This document shows positions 1 through 7,185 of a stretch of DNA of 64,000 nucleotides, in pieces. Both the position numbers and the translations under genes were made by a program. The notes beneath the pieces are model-generated. The model did not search any database. It was not told where the DNA came from and saw only the letters and a program-made list of their open reading frames with translations. Position 1 is the stretch's first letter, and every line of letters starts with the position of its first letter. Source of the DNA: JAKVKY01 sp964293585 (GTDB lineage: Bacteria > Bacillota > Negativicutes > Acidaminococcales > Acidaminococcaceae); the NCBI GenBank assembly GCA_964293585.1, contig CAXYYS010000005.1, positions 1 to 64,000 on the forward strand, in the 5' to 3' direction.

Positions 1-53
1 GGTGGCAAGAGCCAGACAGCAGGGATCCAGTTCCTAAATTTACAGGGAACGGT

Positions 54-974
54 CTAATGGGCGGCGGCACTTTCCGATGGTGCTGCCGTTATTTTTTCCG
101 GTGCGTCCGCCTTTTCGGAAACCGTTGCTTTTTCCGCAGGCAAGGTGTTTGCCGCAGCCGCTGGTTTTTCACCGGCAGTTTTTTCCGGTGCTGTTGTCGT
201 TTGCGGCACTGCTACTTTTGTGGGGGCAGCCGCTGGTTCCGGCACGCTGGCCGCAAGTTCCACTCCGGTTTTTACTTGCGGGTTCGTCTTGTGTTTCTTG
301 GCAGTTTTTTTCTTCGTTGTTTTCTTCACGGCTTTTGTATGTGCCGGCAGCGGTTTCATATCCGGGGCTACGGCCTCCATGAAAGCTTTCACCACGGCCG
401 GATCAAATAAGGTGCCGGCGCCGTCCTGTAATTCCAGCACGGCTTCCTCGTGGGTCTTCTGCCATTTTTGGGTGCAGGGATTAATATTCTGGTCGTAATG
501 ATCCGCCACGGCGATGATGCGTGCGCCCAGAGGAATATTTACACCTTTGAGCCTGTCCGGATAGCCGGTGCCGTTCCAATGTTCGTGGTGGCTGCGGATC
601 AGGTCGATGATATCGTTAAATTCTTCCATGTTTTCCAGCATACTATAACCGGCGATGCAGTGTTTTTTAAACTGCGCTGCTTCACGTACGCTTAAATACG
701 GTGCCTTGTTCAGCACCACGTTGGGTACGCTCAGATGACCGATATCATGCAGCAGCGCGCCGGTCTTGATTGTTTTAATTTCCCGGGGGGACAGCCCCAG
801 TTGGGCTGCGATGCAGGCGGCATAATTGGCTACCTGCTGGGAATGCATGTATAAGCTTTTATTCTTGCGTTCCAGCATCTCCAGGAAGAACTCGCAAATT
901 TCTTTGGTCTTGCCGGTGCTGGGAAATTCAAGGTATTGAGGAATAGAAATCATAATGCTCAACCATCCAACCAT
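54..974 (-). CDS. HD-GYP domain protein with long Lys/Ala/Pro-rich C-terminal tail
   Basis: A 306-residue protein whose first ~205 residues form an HD-GYP-type metal-dependent phosphohydrolase. The HD pair is at residues 76-77 (LLHDIGHL), HHE at 129-131 and GYP at 137-139 (HWNGTGYP). Family members usually hydrolyse cyclic di-GMP; that activity is inferred here. No transmembrane segment or receiver domain is visible, so it is probably cytoplasmic. From about residue 209 the chain becomes a low-complexity tail of Lys, Ala, Pro, Thr and Glu, which is unusual for the family and looks disordered; its first 30 residues are strongly basic. A second in-frame Met at residue 8 could be the true start, because neither start has a convincing ribosome site. 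The gene stands alone, divergent from the amino acid transporter operon. Confidence 0.85.
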   Translation of the reverse strand: MVGWLSIMISIPQYLEFPSTGKTKEICEFFLEMLERKNKSLYMHSQQVANYAACIAAQLGLSPREIKTIKTGALLHDIGHLSVPNVVLNKAPYLSVREAAQFKKHCIAGYSMLENMEEFNDIIDLIRSHHEHWNGTGYPDRLKGVNIPLGARIIAVADHYDQNINPCTQKWQKTHEEAVLELQDGAGTLFDPAVVKAFMEAVAPDMKPLPAHTKAVKKTTKKKTAKKHKTNPQVKTGVELAASVPEPAAAPTKVAVPQTTTAPEKTAGEKPAAAANTLPAEKATVSEKADAPEKITAAPSESAAAH

Positions 975-1143
975 TATTACTGCGGTAAAACTTTAGGCCC
1001 GCGGCTCGTTCCTGCTTCTCCGTCCAGTTAACCGGGGCACTTTACCGGATTACGTACCAGTGTCAGTAAACTTAGTATAAGCTTAAAAAAAGTTTCCGTC
1101 AAGAAGTCTTAGTGTAAACATAAACTATTTTCTATATTTATAC

Positions 1144-1171
1144 TTGCAAGAATGTAAATCTATGCTATAAT
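1144..1171 (+). promoter_or_regulatory. Promoter of the leader RNA / amino acid transporter operon
   Basis: TTGCAA at 1144-1149 and a perfect TATAAT at 1166-1171 are separated by 16 nt. Transcription would begin near 1178, about 230 nt before the first start codon, which leaves room for a long structured leader. The match is good for a vegetative sigma factor. Confidence 0.7.
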
Positions 1172-1174
1172 AGG

Positions 1175-1400
1175 TGCAACAACCTGGGTCTGTGGTTGCA
1201 AGTCGATGCCAGTTGCAGGCAAAACGATCCACGTAAGCAGCCTAAACGGCTGTGAGCACGGTGCAGCTTAGAAGTAAGACCTGCCGCTAAAAGCGAGAGG
1301 ATGAGTAGTGGGGAGCTGTAGCTTAGGAGCGAAATTCCCAGCAGGCGAGTGTGGGGGCGAAAACCAGGTCAGCCAGGTTTGTTCTATTTTATTTTTATTG
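1175..1400 (+). ncRNA. Unassigned structured leader RNA with terminator/antiterminator pairing
   Basis: The stretch between the promoter and the first transporter gene is rich in complementary segments. TGCAAC 1175-1180 pairs with GTTGCA 1195-1200, GCAGG 1215-1219 with CCTGC 1280-1284, CAGCC 1238-1242 with GGCTG 1248-1252, CGCT 1285-1288 with AGCG 1292-1295, and TGGG 1309-1312 with CCCA 1337-1340. The 3' end forms a hairpin AACC-A-GG/CC-A-GGTT (1362-1379) followed by a T-rich run, like an intrinsic terminator. AACCTGG at 1181-1187 is fully complementary to CCAGGTT at 1373-1379, so a 5'-3' pairing would compete with that terminator. This layout suits a riboswitch or a free-standing small RNA. 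I could not match it to the T-box, lysine, cobalamin, cyclic di-GMP, glycine or SAM consensus. No covariation evidence is available. Confidence 0.5.
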
Positions 1401-1411
1401 GAGGGGTGTAT

Positions 1412-2206
1412 ATGAAAAAGTTATGGGTCCTGATGTGTGCAGTAGTGTTGGCAGTAAGTCTGCTGGCGGCAGGCTGCGGCGGTGACACGGGCAAAAAAGA
1501 TGCCGGTGCGGCAGCCAAGCCGGCCAAGAAAGAACTCCTGGTTGGTACTGAGCCTTCGTTTGCTCCTTTTGAGTTCCCCAAGGAAAACTCCAAGGAATTT
1601 ACCGGCTTTGATATCGAATTAATCCAGGCCATGGCTAAAGACATGGGCTATGAAAAATGCACCATCGTCAACATGGGTTTTGACGCTCTGATTCCGGCTC
1701 TGGACGCCGGCAATATTGATGCCGCTATCGCCGGCATGACAATCACGGACGAGCGTGCCAAGAAAGTAAATTTCTCCAAACCTTATTATAAATCCGGTTT
1801 GACCGTGCTGGTACGTAAAGAAGATACGGCCATCAAGAGTATTGACGACCTGAAGGGCAAGAAGATTGCCGTGCAGTTAGGTACCACCGGTGCTATGCGT
1901 GCCGAAAAAGTTCCCGGTGCGAAGATTACCACTTTTAATACCAATGACCTGGCCTGCATCGAACTGAAGAATAAGTCTGTGGATGCGGTGATTGGTGATC
2001 TGCCTGTAGAACAATATTTCTTAAAGAACGGCGGCAGCGCTTATGCCAAGATTGTGGGCCAACCGCTGACCAGTGAAGATTATGGTATTGCCGTAGCTAA
2101 GAAGAATACCGAATTAGCCAAGAATATGGATAAATCTCTGGAGAACTTAAAGAAGAACGGCCAATTTGATAAGATTTATCAGAAATGGTTCGGAGCTTCT
2201 AAATAA
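1412..2206 (+). CDS. Polar amino acid ABC transporter substrate-binding lipoprotein (first copy)
   Basis: A 264-residue family 3 extracellular solute-binding protein. It begins with a lipoprotein signal (MKKLW..., then LLAAGC) whose lipidated Cys is residue 22, so the mature protein is membrane-anchored. Family landmarks include EPSFAPFEF, GFDALIPAL, AGMTIT and the C-terminal YQKWFG. The start at 1412 is chosen because GGAGGGG lies just upstream and a signal peptide follows; a start 21 codons earlier would lie inside the leader RNA. It is the first gene of a set with a second binding protein, a permease and an ATPase, so it probably delivers a polar or charged amino acid. The exact ligand (Gln, Glu, Arg, Lys, His or cystine) cannot be read from the sequence. 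Confidence 0.93.
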   Translation: MKKLWVLMCAVVLAVSLLAAGCGGDTGKKDAGAAAKPAKKELLVGTEPSFAPFEFPKENSKEFTGFDIELIQAMAKDMGYEKCTIVNMGFDALIPALDAGNIDAAIAGMTITDERAKKVNFSKPYYKSGLTVLVRKEDTAIKSIDDLKGKKIAVQLGTTGAMRAEKVPGAKITTFNTNDLACIELKNKSVDAVIGDLPVEQYFLKNGGSAYAKIVGQPLTSEDYGIAVAKKNTELAKNMDKSLENLKKNGQFDKIYQKWFGASK

Positions 2207-2234
2207 ATCGGCCTGAAAAAACAAGACATCGTGG

Positions 2235-2264
2235 TTGCTTTTAACTTCCTTCCGGTTGTATAAT
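2235..2264 (+). promoter_or_regulatory. Internal promoter of the second binding-protein gene
   Basis: TTGCTT at 2235-2240 and TATAAT at 2259-2264 are 18 nt apart, in the gap between the two binding-protein genes. It would let the second binding protein, permease and ATPase be expressed without the leader RNA. Confidence 0.55.
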
Positions 2265-2315
2265 AGTAAAGTACTTAATCTTATTATTATTATTCAATCC
2301 GGGAGGAAATTTATT

Positions 2316-3092
2316 ATGAAGAAATTATTGATGATGCTGATGGCCCTGTGCCTTTTTGCCGGTCTGATGGCTGGTTGTGGCGGCGGGGATAAGAAAGCGG
2401 CCGCACCGCAAAAAGTTTTAAAGGTGGCTACGGAACCGACTTTCGCTCCTTTTGAGTTCCAGAAGGAGGGCTCCAAAGATTTTGACGGCTTTGACATGGA
2501 CCTGATCCGTGCCATCGGCCAGAAGATGAATGCCAAGGTAGAAATTCAAAACATGGGTTTTGATGCCCTGATTCCGGCTTTGAACGCCGGCAATATTGAT
2601 ATCGCCATCGCTGGCATGAGCATCACGCCGGAACGCCAGAAAGCAATTGATTTTAGTGAGCCTTATTACAAATCCGGTCTGGTAGTTGTAGTGAATAAAG
2701 ATAATACCACGACCAAGAGTGTCGCTGACTTGAAGGGTAAGAAGATTGCCGTACAGATCGGCACCACCGGCGCAGATAAGGCCGGTAAGGTGGAAGGTGC
2801 CAAGGTGACCGCCTTCAATACCAATGCTGAAGTTTTCCTGGAATTAAAGAATAAAGGCGCGGACGCTGTGATTATTGATAGTCCTGTGGCTGCTTATTAT
2901 CTGGTGCAGGGCGGCAAGGACAGCGCCAAGATCGTGGGCGATGTGATGGAAGCTGAATCTTACGGTATCGCCTTCAAGAAGGGCAGCAAGTTAACCGCAG
3001 AGGCGAATAAGGCCCTGGCAGACCTGCACAAGAGCGGGGACTATGACAAACTGTACCAGAAATGGTTCGGTAACGCTGCCAAAGCTAAGTAA
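2316..3092 (+). CDS. Polar amino acid ABC transporter substrate-binding lipoprotein (second copy)
   Basis: A 258-residue solute-binding lipoprotein, clearly a paralogue of the preceding gene. The lipobox ends at Cys 21 (LMAGC), and EPTFAPFEF, GFDALIPAL, AGMSIT and the terminal YQKWFG are shared with the first copy. GGGAGG at 2301-2306 supports the start at 2316. The two proteins differ in their middle and C-terminal parts, which suggests they arose by duplication and may differ in ligand or affinity. Only one permease and one ATPase follow, so both probably dock on the same membrane complex. Confidence 0.93.
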   Translation: MKKLLMMLMALCLFAGLMAGCGGGDKKAAAPQKVLKVATEPTFAPFEFQKEGSKDFDGFDMDLIRAIGQKMNAKVEIQNMGFDALIPALNAGNIDIAIAGMSITPERQKAIDFSEPYYKSGLVVVVNKDNTTTKSVADLKGKKIAVQIGTTGADKAGKVEGAKVTAFNTNAEVFLELKNKGADAVIIDSPVAAYYLVQGGKDSAKIVGDVMEAESYGIAFKKGSKLTAEANKALADLHKSGDYDKLYQKWFGNAAKAK

Positions 3093-3145
3093 GCCGTTTA
3101 ATCTTGGGGAGCAAGGCTCCTACAACATAAAAGGAAAGATGCGAA

Positions 3146-3805
3146 TTGGATTTTAACGTAGAGATAATTAAAAATGCTTTGCCCCTGCTACTGGCCGGGG
3201 CAGGTATCACGATTGAGATCAGCGCCATCAGCGTCGGGCTGGGCCTGGCTATCGGCTGTCTGGTTTCTATCATCCGCCTGACGCAGTTCAGGTTGCTGCG
3301 CTACCTGGGCAATGTGTATGTGGATTTTATCCGCGGCACGCCGCTTCTGGTGCAGATTTTCCTGGTGTATTTTGCCCTGCCGGCAATTATCGGCCAGAGG
3401 GTAGATGCTTTCTTTGCCGCTATCTCCGCCTGCTCTATTAACAGCGGTGCGTATGTGGCCGAGATTTTCCGCGGCGGCATCCAGTCCATCGATAACGGAC
3501 AGATGGAAGCCGGACGCAGTCTGGGTATGAGCTGGTGGCAGACCATGCGTTATATCATCCTGCCGCAGGCTTTTAAACGGATCATTCCGCCTCTGGGCAA
3601 CGAATTCATTGCCATGCTGAAAGATTCTTCCCTGGTATCCGTCATCGGTTTTGAAGAGCTGACCCGGCGCGGCCAGTTGATTATTGCCAGGACTTACGCC
3701 AGTTTCGAAATCTGGCTGGCGGTAGCCTTGATTTATCTGCTCATGACCTTTGTGGTAGCCCGTCTTACCGGGATACTGGAAAGGAGGTTCGACACGTCCA
3801 AATGA
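3146..3805 (+). CDS. Polar amino acid ABC transporter permease
   Basis: A 219-residue inner-membrane permease of the HisM/GlnP family with about five hydrophobic segments. The ATPase-docking loop is visible as [21 protein letters not shown], followed by the typical PPLGNEFI stretch. It starts with TTG at 3146 behind AAGGAAAG; the nearby ATG at 3139 is in another frame and stops after five codons. With no second permease gene it should act as a homodimer. The stop codon overlaps the ATPase start by 4 nt, which indicates translational coupling. Confidence 0.93.
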   Translation: MDFNVEIIKNALPLLLAGAGITIEISAISVGLGLAIGCLVSIIRLTQFRLLRYLGNVYVDFIRGTPLLVQIFLVYFALPAIIGQRVDAFFAAISACSINSGAYVAEIFRGGIQSIDNGQMEAGRSLGMSWWQTMRYIILPQAFKRIIPPLGNEFIAMLKDSSLVSVIGFEELTRRGQLIIARTYASFEIWLAVALIYLLMTFVVARLTGILERRFDTSK

Positions 3806-4533
3806 AAAATGATTTTATCAAGATTACCGGGTTGCGTAAAAGTTTTGGCGACCTGGAAGTTTTAAAAGGCATCGACCTGAACGTGGCTGAACAGGAAGTA
3901 GTGGTTATTATCGGTCCTTCCGGCAGCGGTAAGAGCACGCTGCTCCGTTGCATCAATTATCTGGAGGAACCCAGCGGCGGCGAAGTAGTGGTGGACGGGA
4001 TACCTTTGAATGGTGAGGCGCATATTAACGAGGTCCGCAAGGAAATCGGCATGGTGTTTCAGCGTTTCAACCTGTTTCCCCATATGACGGTCCTGGAGAA
4101 TTTAATCCTGGCGCCGATGAAGGTGCGGGGGCTGCATAAGGACGAAGCTAAGAAGCTGGCTCTGGAACTGTTGAATAAAGTAGGCCTGAGCGAAAAAGCT
4201 GATAGTTATCCGGAATCCTTAAGCGGCGGGCAGCAGCAGCGTGTGGCTATTGCCAGAGCGCTGTGCATGAAGCCAAAGGCCATGCTTTTTGATGAGCCTA
4301 CCAGCGCCCTGGACCCCGAGATGATTAACGAGGTGCTGGATGTAATGCGTAGTCTGGCCAAGGATGGCATGACGATGGTTATCGTCACGCACGAGATGGG
4401 CTTTGCCAAAGAGGTGGGTGACCGGGTTTTATTTGTGGATGGAGGCCATATCCTGGAAGAGGGTACGCCGGAACAAGTCTTTAATCATCCGCAGGAAGAA
4501 CGGACCCAGAATTTCCTGTCAAAAATTTTATAA
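3802..4533 (+). CDS. Polar amino acid ABC transporter ATP-binding protein
   Basis: A 243-residue ATPase of the GlnQ/HisP family that powers the preceding permease. Walker A is GPSGSGKST at residues 38-46, the Q-loop lies in [12 protein letters not shown], the signature is LSGGQQQR, Walker B is [11 protein letters not shown], and the switch His sits in VTHEMGFA. Length and order of motifs are normal for the family. Its ATG overlaps the permease stop (ATGA). A strong terminator follows, so this is the last gene of the operon. Confidence 0.95.
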   Translation: MKNDFIKITGLRKSFGDLEVLKGIDLNVAEQEVVVIIGPSGSGKSTLLRCINYLEEPSGGEVVVDGIPLNGEAHINEVRKEIGMVFQRFNLFPHMTVLENLILAPMKVRGLHKDEAKKLALELLNKVGLSEKADSYPESLSGGQQQRVAIARALCMKPKAMLFDEPTSALDPEMINEVLDVMRSLAKDGMTMVIVTHEMGFAKEVGDRVLFVDGGHILEEGTPEQVFNHPQEERTQNFLSKIL

Positions 4534-4552
4534 GTTTATGTTTATCCATAAA

Positions 4553-4580
4553 AATAACCTGCCGCTTGCGGCAGGTTATT
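4553..4580. terminator. Bidirectional intrinsic terminator
   Basis: AATAACCTGCCG at 4553-4564 pairs with CGGCAGGTTATT at 4569-4580 around a 4-nt loop. The flanks are A-rich on one side and T-rich on the other. It lies between two convergent genes and can serve both. Confidence 0.85.
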
Positions 4581-4612
4581 TGTGTTTAAAGCAAGATTTA
4601 CTTTAGCAGGGT

Positions 4613-6226
4613 TTATTTTCGTTGCCAGATCTGCCAGCCTGGTAAATTCTGAAGCTGGGTCCAGGCACCGGTCCGGGCAAATTCTTCCTGGAATTCCGGA
4701 TAATATTTTTCGTCAACTATTATTAAGGGCCGGGGCAGTTTTGCCAGGTCGCTGTAACTGAGGAAAGGCATCACGTTTTTGCTGGACCAGCTGAACTTAT
4801 CCTGGTGCCGGTATTGGTCGGCCTTGCTATCAGGCAGCGCCCGCCACACTTTCCTGCCGCTGTAGTAGACCAGGGAAGTAGGATAATCACCGTAGCTGAT
4901 TAATTCAGTACCGGCGGGGATGCTGGCCTGAACCTGTTGCGCCAAACCTGCGGCGGAACGTTCCCTGGTGATTGGCAGCATGACCGTGAAGGTCAGACCC
5001 AGATAGAACACGAGGGCGGTGACGCTGAGGGCGGTCAACAGGCGAAAATTCTGGTAACGCACCCGCCACTGCCAGATTAAACCGGCCAGGATGAGGGGGG
5101 CCAGCAGCCAGATAAACGGCAACTGAAGATCTTTATGTTTGTAGAAAAGTGCTGCGGCGGCTAAGACCAGGAAAAAAACAGTGTTATAAAGCAAGGACCC
5201 GCGCGGCAGGGTTTTGTCTTCCTGCCCATCCCACCAGCCTGCCAGTAACAGGGCCAGGGGAAACAGCAGGGGATAAGTGTAGGTAGGATACTTGGTGGCC
5301 ATGTTCTGGAAAAAGAAGAAAACCGTGGCCATGCTTATGAGTAAGAAGAGTTCCCGGGGAGCAGGCAGCTGCCAGTGTTTGTCCCGGCGCAGATAAGTGC
5401 GCAGGGCTGCAGGCAGGTAACTGATCCAGGGGAAAGCCATCAGCAGGAGCAGGACAGCGTAGTAGTACCAGACATTGTCACGGGGATGTTCCGCTACGGT
5501 AGCCCTGAGAACATTATGCACGCCTAAGAAAACATCCAGGAAGGCAGCGCCGTGCAGTTTGTACATCTCGTAATACCAGGGGGCGCCCACCAGTAAAAAG
5601 AGACAGGTGCCGCTGCATAATTTAGCCCGGCTTAGTTCCCGCCAGCCTTTGGTTAGCAGAAGGAATAGCACGATGATGAGCCCGGGCAGCAAAAAACCTA
5701 CCGGTCCCTTGGTCAGGGTGGCCAAAGCTGCCGCCGCATACATGATATAATAATAATTTTTCCGGGGTGTGCTGTAACCCAGGTAGAAAAATAAGAGGGT
5801 GGCATTAAAAAATAAGAACAGTGCTGCGTCGGTGATGATGAGCTTGCTCAGGACAAAGAAGAGCAGGCAGCTGCTTAGGATAAGCATGCTGTACAGACCC
5901 GCTCTTTGCGAGTAAAGTTTGCAGCCGGCGAAGCCGGCCATAGCTACGGCCAGGGTGCCGGACAAAGCCGGTGCCAGCCGGGAGGCAAAGTCGGTAAACC
6001 CCAAAATTTTGTAAGCCAGGGCCGTCAGCCAGTAAAACATGACCGGCTTATCAAACCAATAGTTGCCGTAGATCCGGGGACTGATCCAGTCGCCGGACAG
6101 TACCATTTCCTTGGCAGTCAGGGCATAGTTAGATTCCACATTATCCGTGACCGGAAGCAAATTGTTGCCGGCCAGGAGCAGGAGCAGTACTGCCAGGACT
6201 ACCAGGGGGCCGTATTTCTTACACAT
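4613..6226 (-). CDS. ArnT/PMT-like integral membrane glycosyltransferase (GT39/GT83 type)
   Basis: A 537-residue polytopic membrane protein with roughly a dozen hydrophobic segments. The N-terminal loop carries an acidic DNVESNY motif at residues 28-34, followed by a YWFDKP motif, as in the dolichyl-phosphate-mannose/ArnT superfamily. Such enzymes move a sugar from a polyprenyl-phosphate donor onto lipid A, protein or another envelope acceptor on the outer face of the inner membrane. Here both donor and acceptor are unknown. A clear GGAGGAA lies before the start. The last ~100 residues form a soluble domain. The gene has no obvious partner genes and runs opposite to both neighbours. Confidence 0.85.
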   Translation of the reverse strand: MCKKYGPLVVLAVLLLLLAGNNLLPVTDNVESNYALTAKEMVLSGDWISPRIYGNYWFDKPVMFYWLTALAYKILGFTDFASRLAPALSGTLAVAMAGFAGCKLYSQRAGLYSMLILSSCLLFFVLSKLIITDAALFLFFNATLLFFYLGYSTPRKNYYYIMYAAAALATLTKGPVGFLLPGLIIVLFLLLTKGWRELSRAKLCSGTCLFLLVGAPWYYEMYKLHGAAFLDVFLGVHNVLRATVAEHPRDNVWYYYAVLLLLMAFPWISYLPAALRTYLRRDKHWQLPAPRELFLLISMATVFFFFQNMATKYPTYTYPLLFPLALLLAGWWDGQEDKTLPRGSLLYNTVFFLVLAAAALFYKHKDLQLPFIWLLAPLILAGLIWQWRVRYQNFRLLTALSVTALVFYLGLTFTVMLPITRERSAAGLAQQVQASIPAGTELISYGDYPTSLVYYSGRKVWRALPDSKADQYRHQDKFSWSSKNVMPFLSYSDLAKLPRPLIIVDEKYYPEFQEEFARTGAWTQLQNLPGWQIWQRK

Positions 6227-6511
6227 GGATATTCCTCCAGAAAAATATTAGACTGGAAGCCGGATCAGCCAGCTTCACCTTCGTTTATAAGTGTATGCGG
6301 CAAAAATTAAGGAAAGATTAAAATAAAAGACATTGATATTTTATTTTACCATATCCGGACCTGATTTAACAATCGGTAGCGCCGGGAAAGGTGATAATTT
6401 GGTGAAATGTTTTTCTAAGCAGGAAAAGAAAAAAAGATTGTCGAATACATAGTTTAACAGGGTAAACCTGTACAATAAACCCAGTGCCTTGGGAAACAAG
6501 GAGGAATCTGT

Positions 6512-7045
6512 ATGAGTGTTATCGTTAAAGCCAGAAATACGACCGTGACTCCCGCATTAAAGCAATATGTGGAAAAAAAGATTGAGAAGGTGACCCGCCA
6601 GTTTAAGACGGTGGGCGATATTACAGCAGTTTTAAGAGTGGAAAAAGATAACCATGTAGCCGAGATTACTGTACCGGCAAACGGCATCCTGCTCCGGGCT
6701 CAGGAAACGACGAAGGATATGTATTCCTCAATTGATCTGGTGGTAGAAAAGATTGAACGTCAGGTCCATAAATATAAGACCAGGCTTATGCGCCGCAAAT
6801 ATAATAATTTCCGGGATCTGCCCCCGGTAGAGGCTGCACCGGCCGAGACAGAGGAAGGCGAGTTCAAGATTATCAAGAACAAGAGCTTTGCCCTGCATCC
6901 TATGACTCCGGAGGAAGCTATCCTGCAGATGAACCTTTTGAATCATGATTTCTTTGTCTTCTATAATCCTGATCTGGGAGCGGTAGATGTAGTTTACCGC
7001 CGCAAGGATGGGAATTATGGTTTGTTGTCCCCCACGCTGAAGTAA
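6512..7045 (+). CDS. hpf: Ribosome hibernation promoting factor, long form
   Basis: A 177-residue protein with an N-terminal S30AE/RaiA domain (about residues 1-100) and the C-terminal dimerisation domain of long HPF (about 118-175, with the motif ALHPMTPEEAILQM). Long HPF binds the 30S decoding region and pairs ribosomes into inactive 100S particles in stationary phase or stress. AAGGAGG at 6498-6504 gives the start. The gene has its own terminator and lies directly before secA, a common Firmicute arrangement. Upstream, 6310-6500 is AT-rich with a small CAGG/CCTG hairpin, but I see no firm promoter. Confidence 0.95.
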   Translation: MSVIVKARNTTVTPALKQYVEKKIEKVTRQFKTVGDITAVLRVEKDNHVAEITVPANGILLRAQETTKDMYSSIDLVVEKIERQVHKYKTRLMRRKYNNFRDLPPVEAAPAETEEGEFKIIKNKSFALHPMTPEEAILQMNLLNHDFFVFYNPDLGAVDVVYRRKDGNYGLLSPTLK

Positions 7046-7075
7046 AAATTCACGATTAATTCACGATTTTTTCAC

Positions 7076-7107
7076 AAAACACAGGGCCAAAAAGCCCTGT
7101 GTTTTTT
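7076..7107 (+). terminator. Intrinsic terminator after hpf
   Basis: AAAACACAGGGC at 7076-7087 pairs with GCCCTGTGTTTT at 7094-7105 across a 6-nt loop, followed by a T run to 7107. Confidence 0.9.
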
Positions 7108-7134
7108 GACTTTTGGGCGTATTTCTGTTAAACT
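7106..7134 (+). promoter_or_regulatory. Probable secA promoter
   Basis: TTGACT at 7106-7111 and TAAACT at 7129-7134 are 17 nt apart. The -35 hexamer begins inside the T run of the hpf terminator, so termination and re-initiation are packed together. Confidence 0.5.
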
Positions 7135-7185
7135 TTTATATTAGGTATAAGAGGGAAATAAGGCCCATTTTAAGGAGTGGTAAAT

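Noticed and set aside
57..695. Open frames on the plus strand opposite the HD-GYP gene
   Set aside because: They have Cys/Arg/Phe-rich low-complexity products, no ribosome sites, and are mirror readings of the Lys/Ala tail.
1268..1286. A cobalamin-box-like 3' sequence (GTAAGACCTGCC) in the leader RNA
   Set aside because: Only the last part resembles the B12 box; the conserved core of cobalamin riboswitches is absent, and an amino acid transporter is an unusual target.
6319..6346. AAAATAAA/TTTATTTT inverted repeat upstream of hpf
   Set aside because: It is a pure A/T stem that arises easily in AT-rich spacer, lacks GC pairs, and has no clear partner function.
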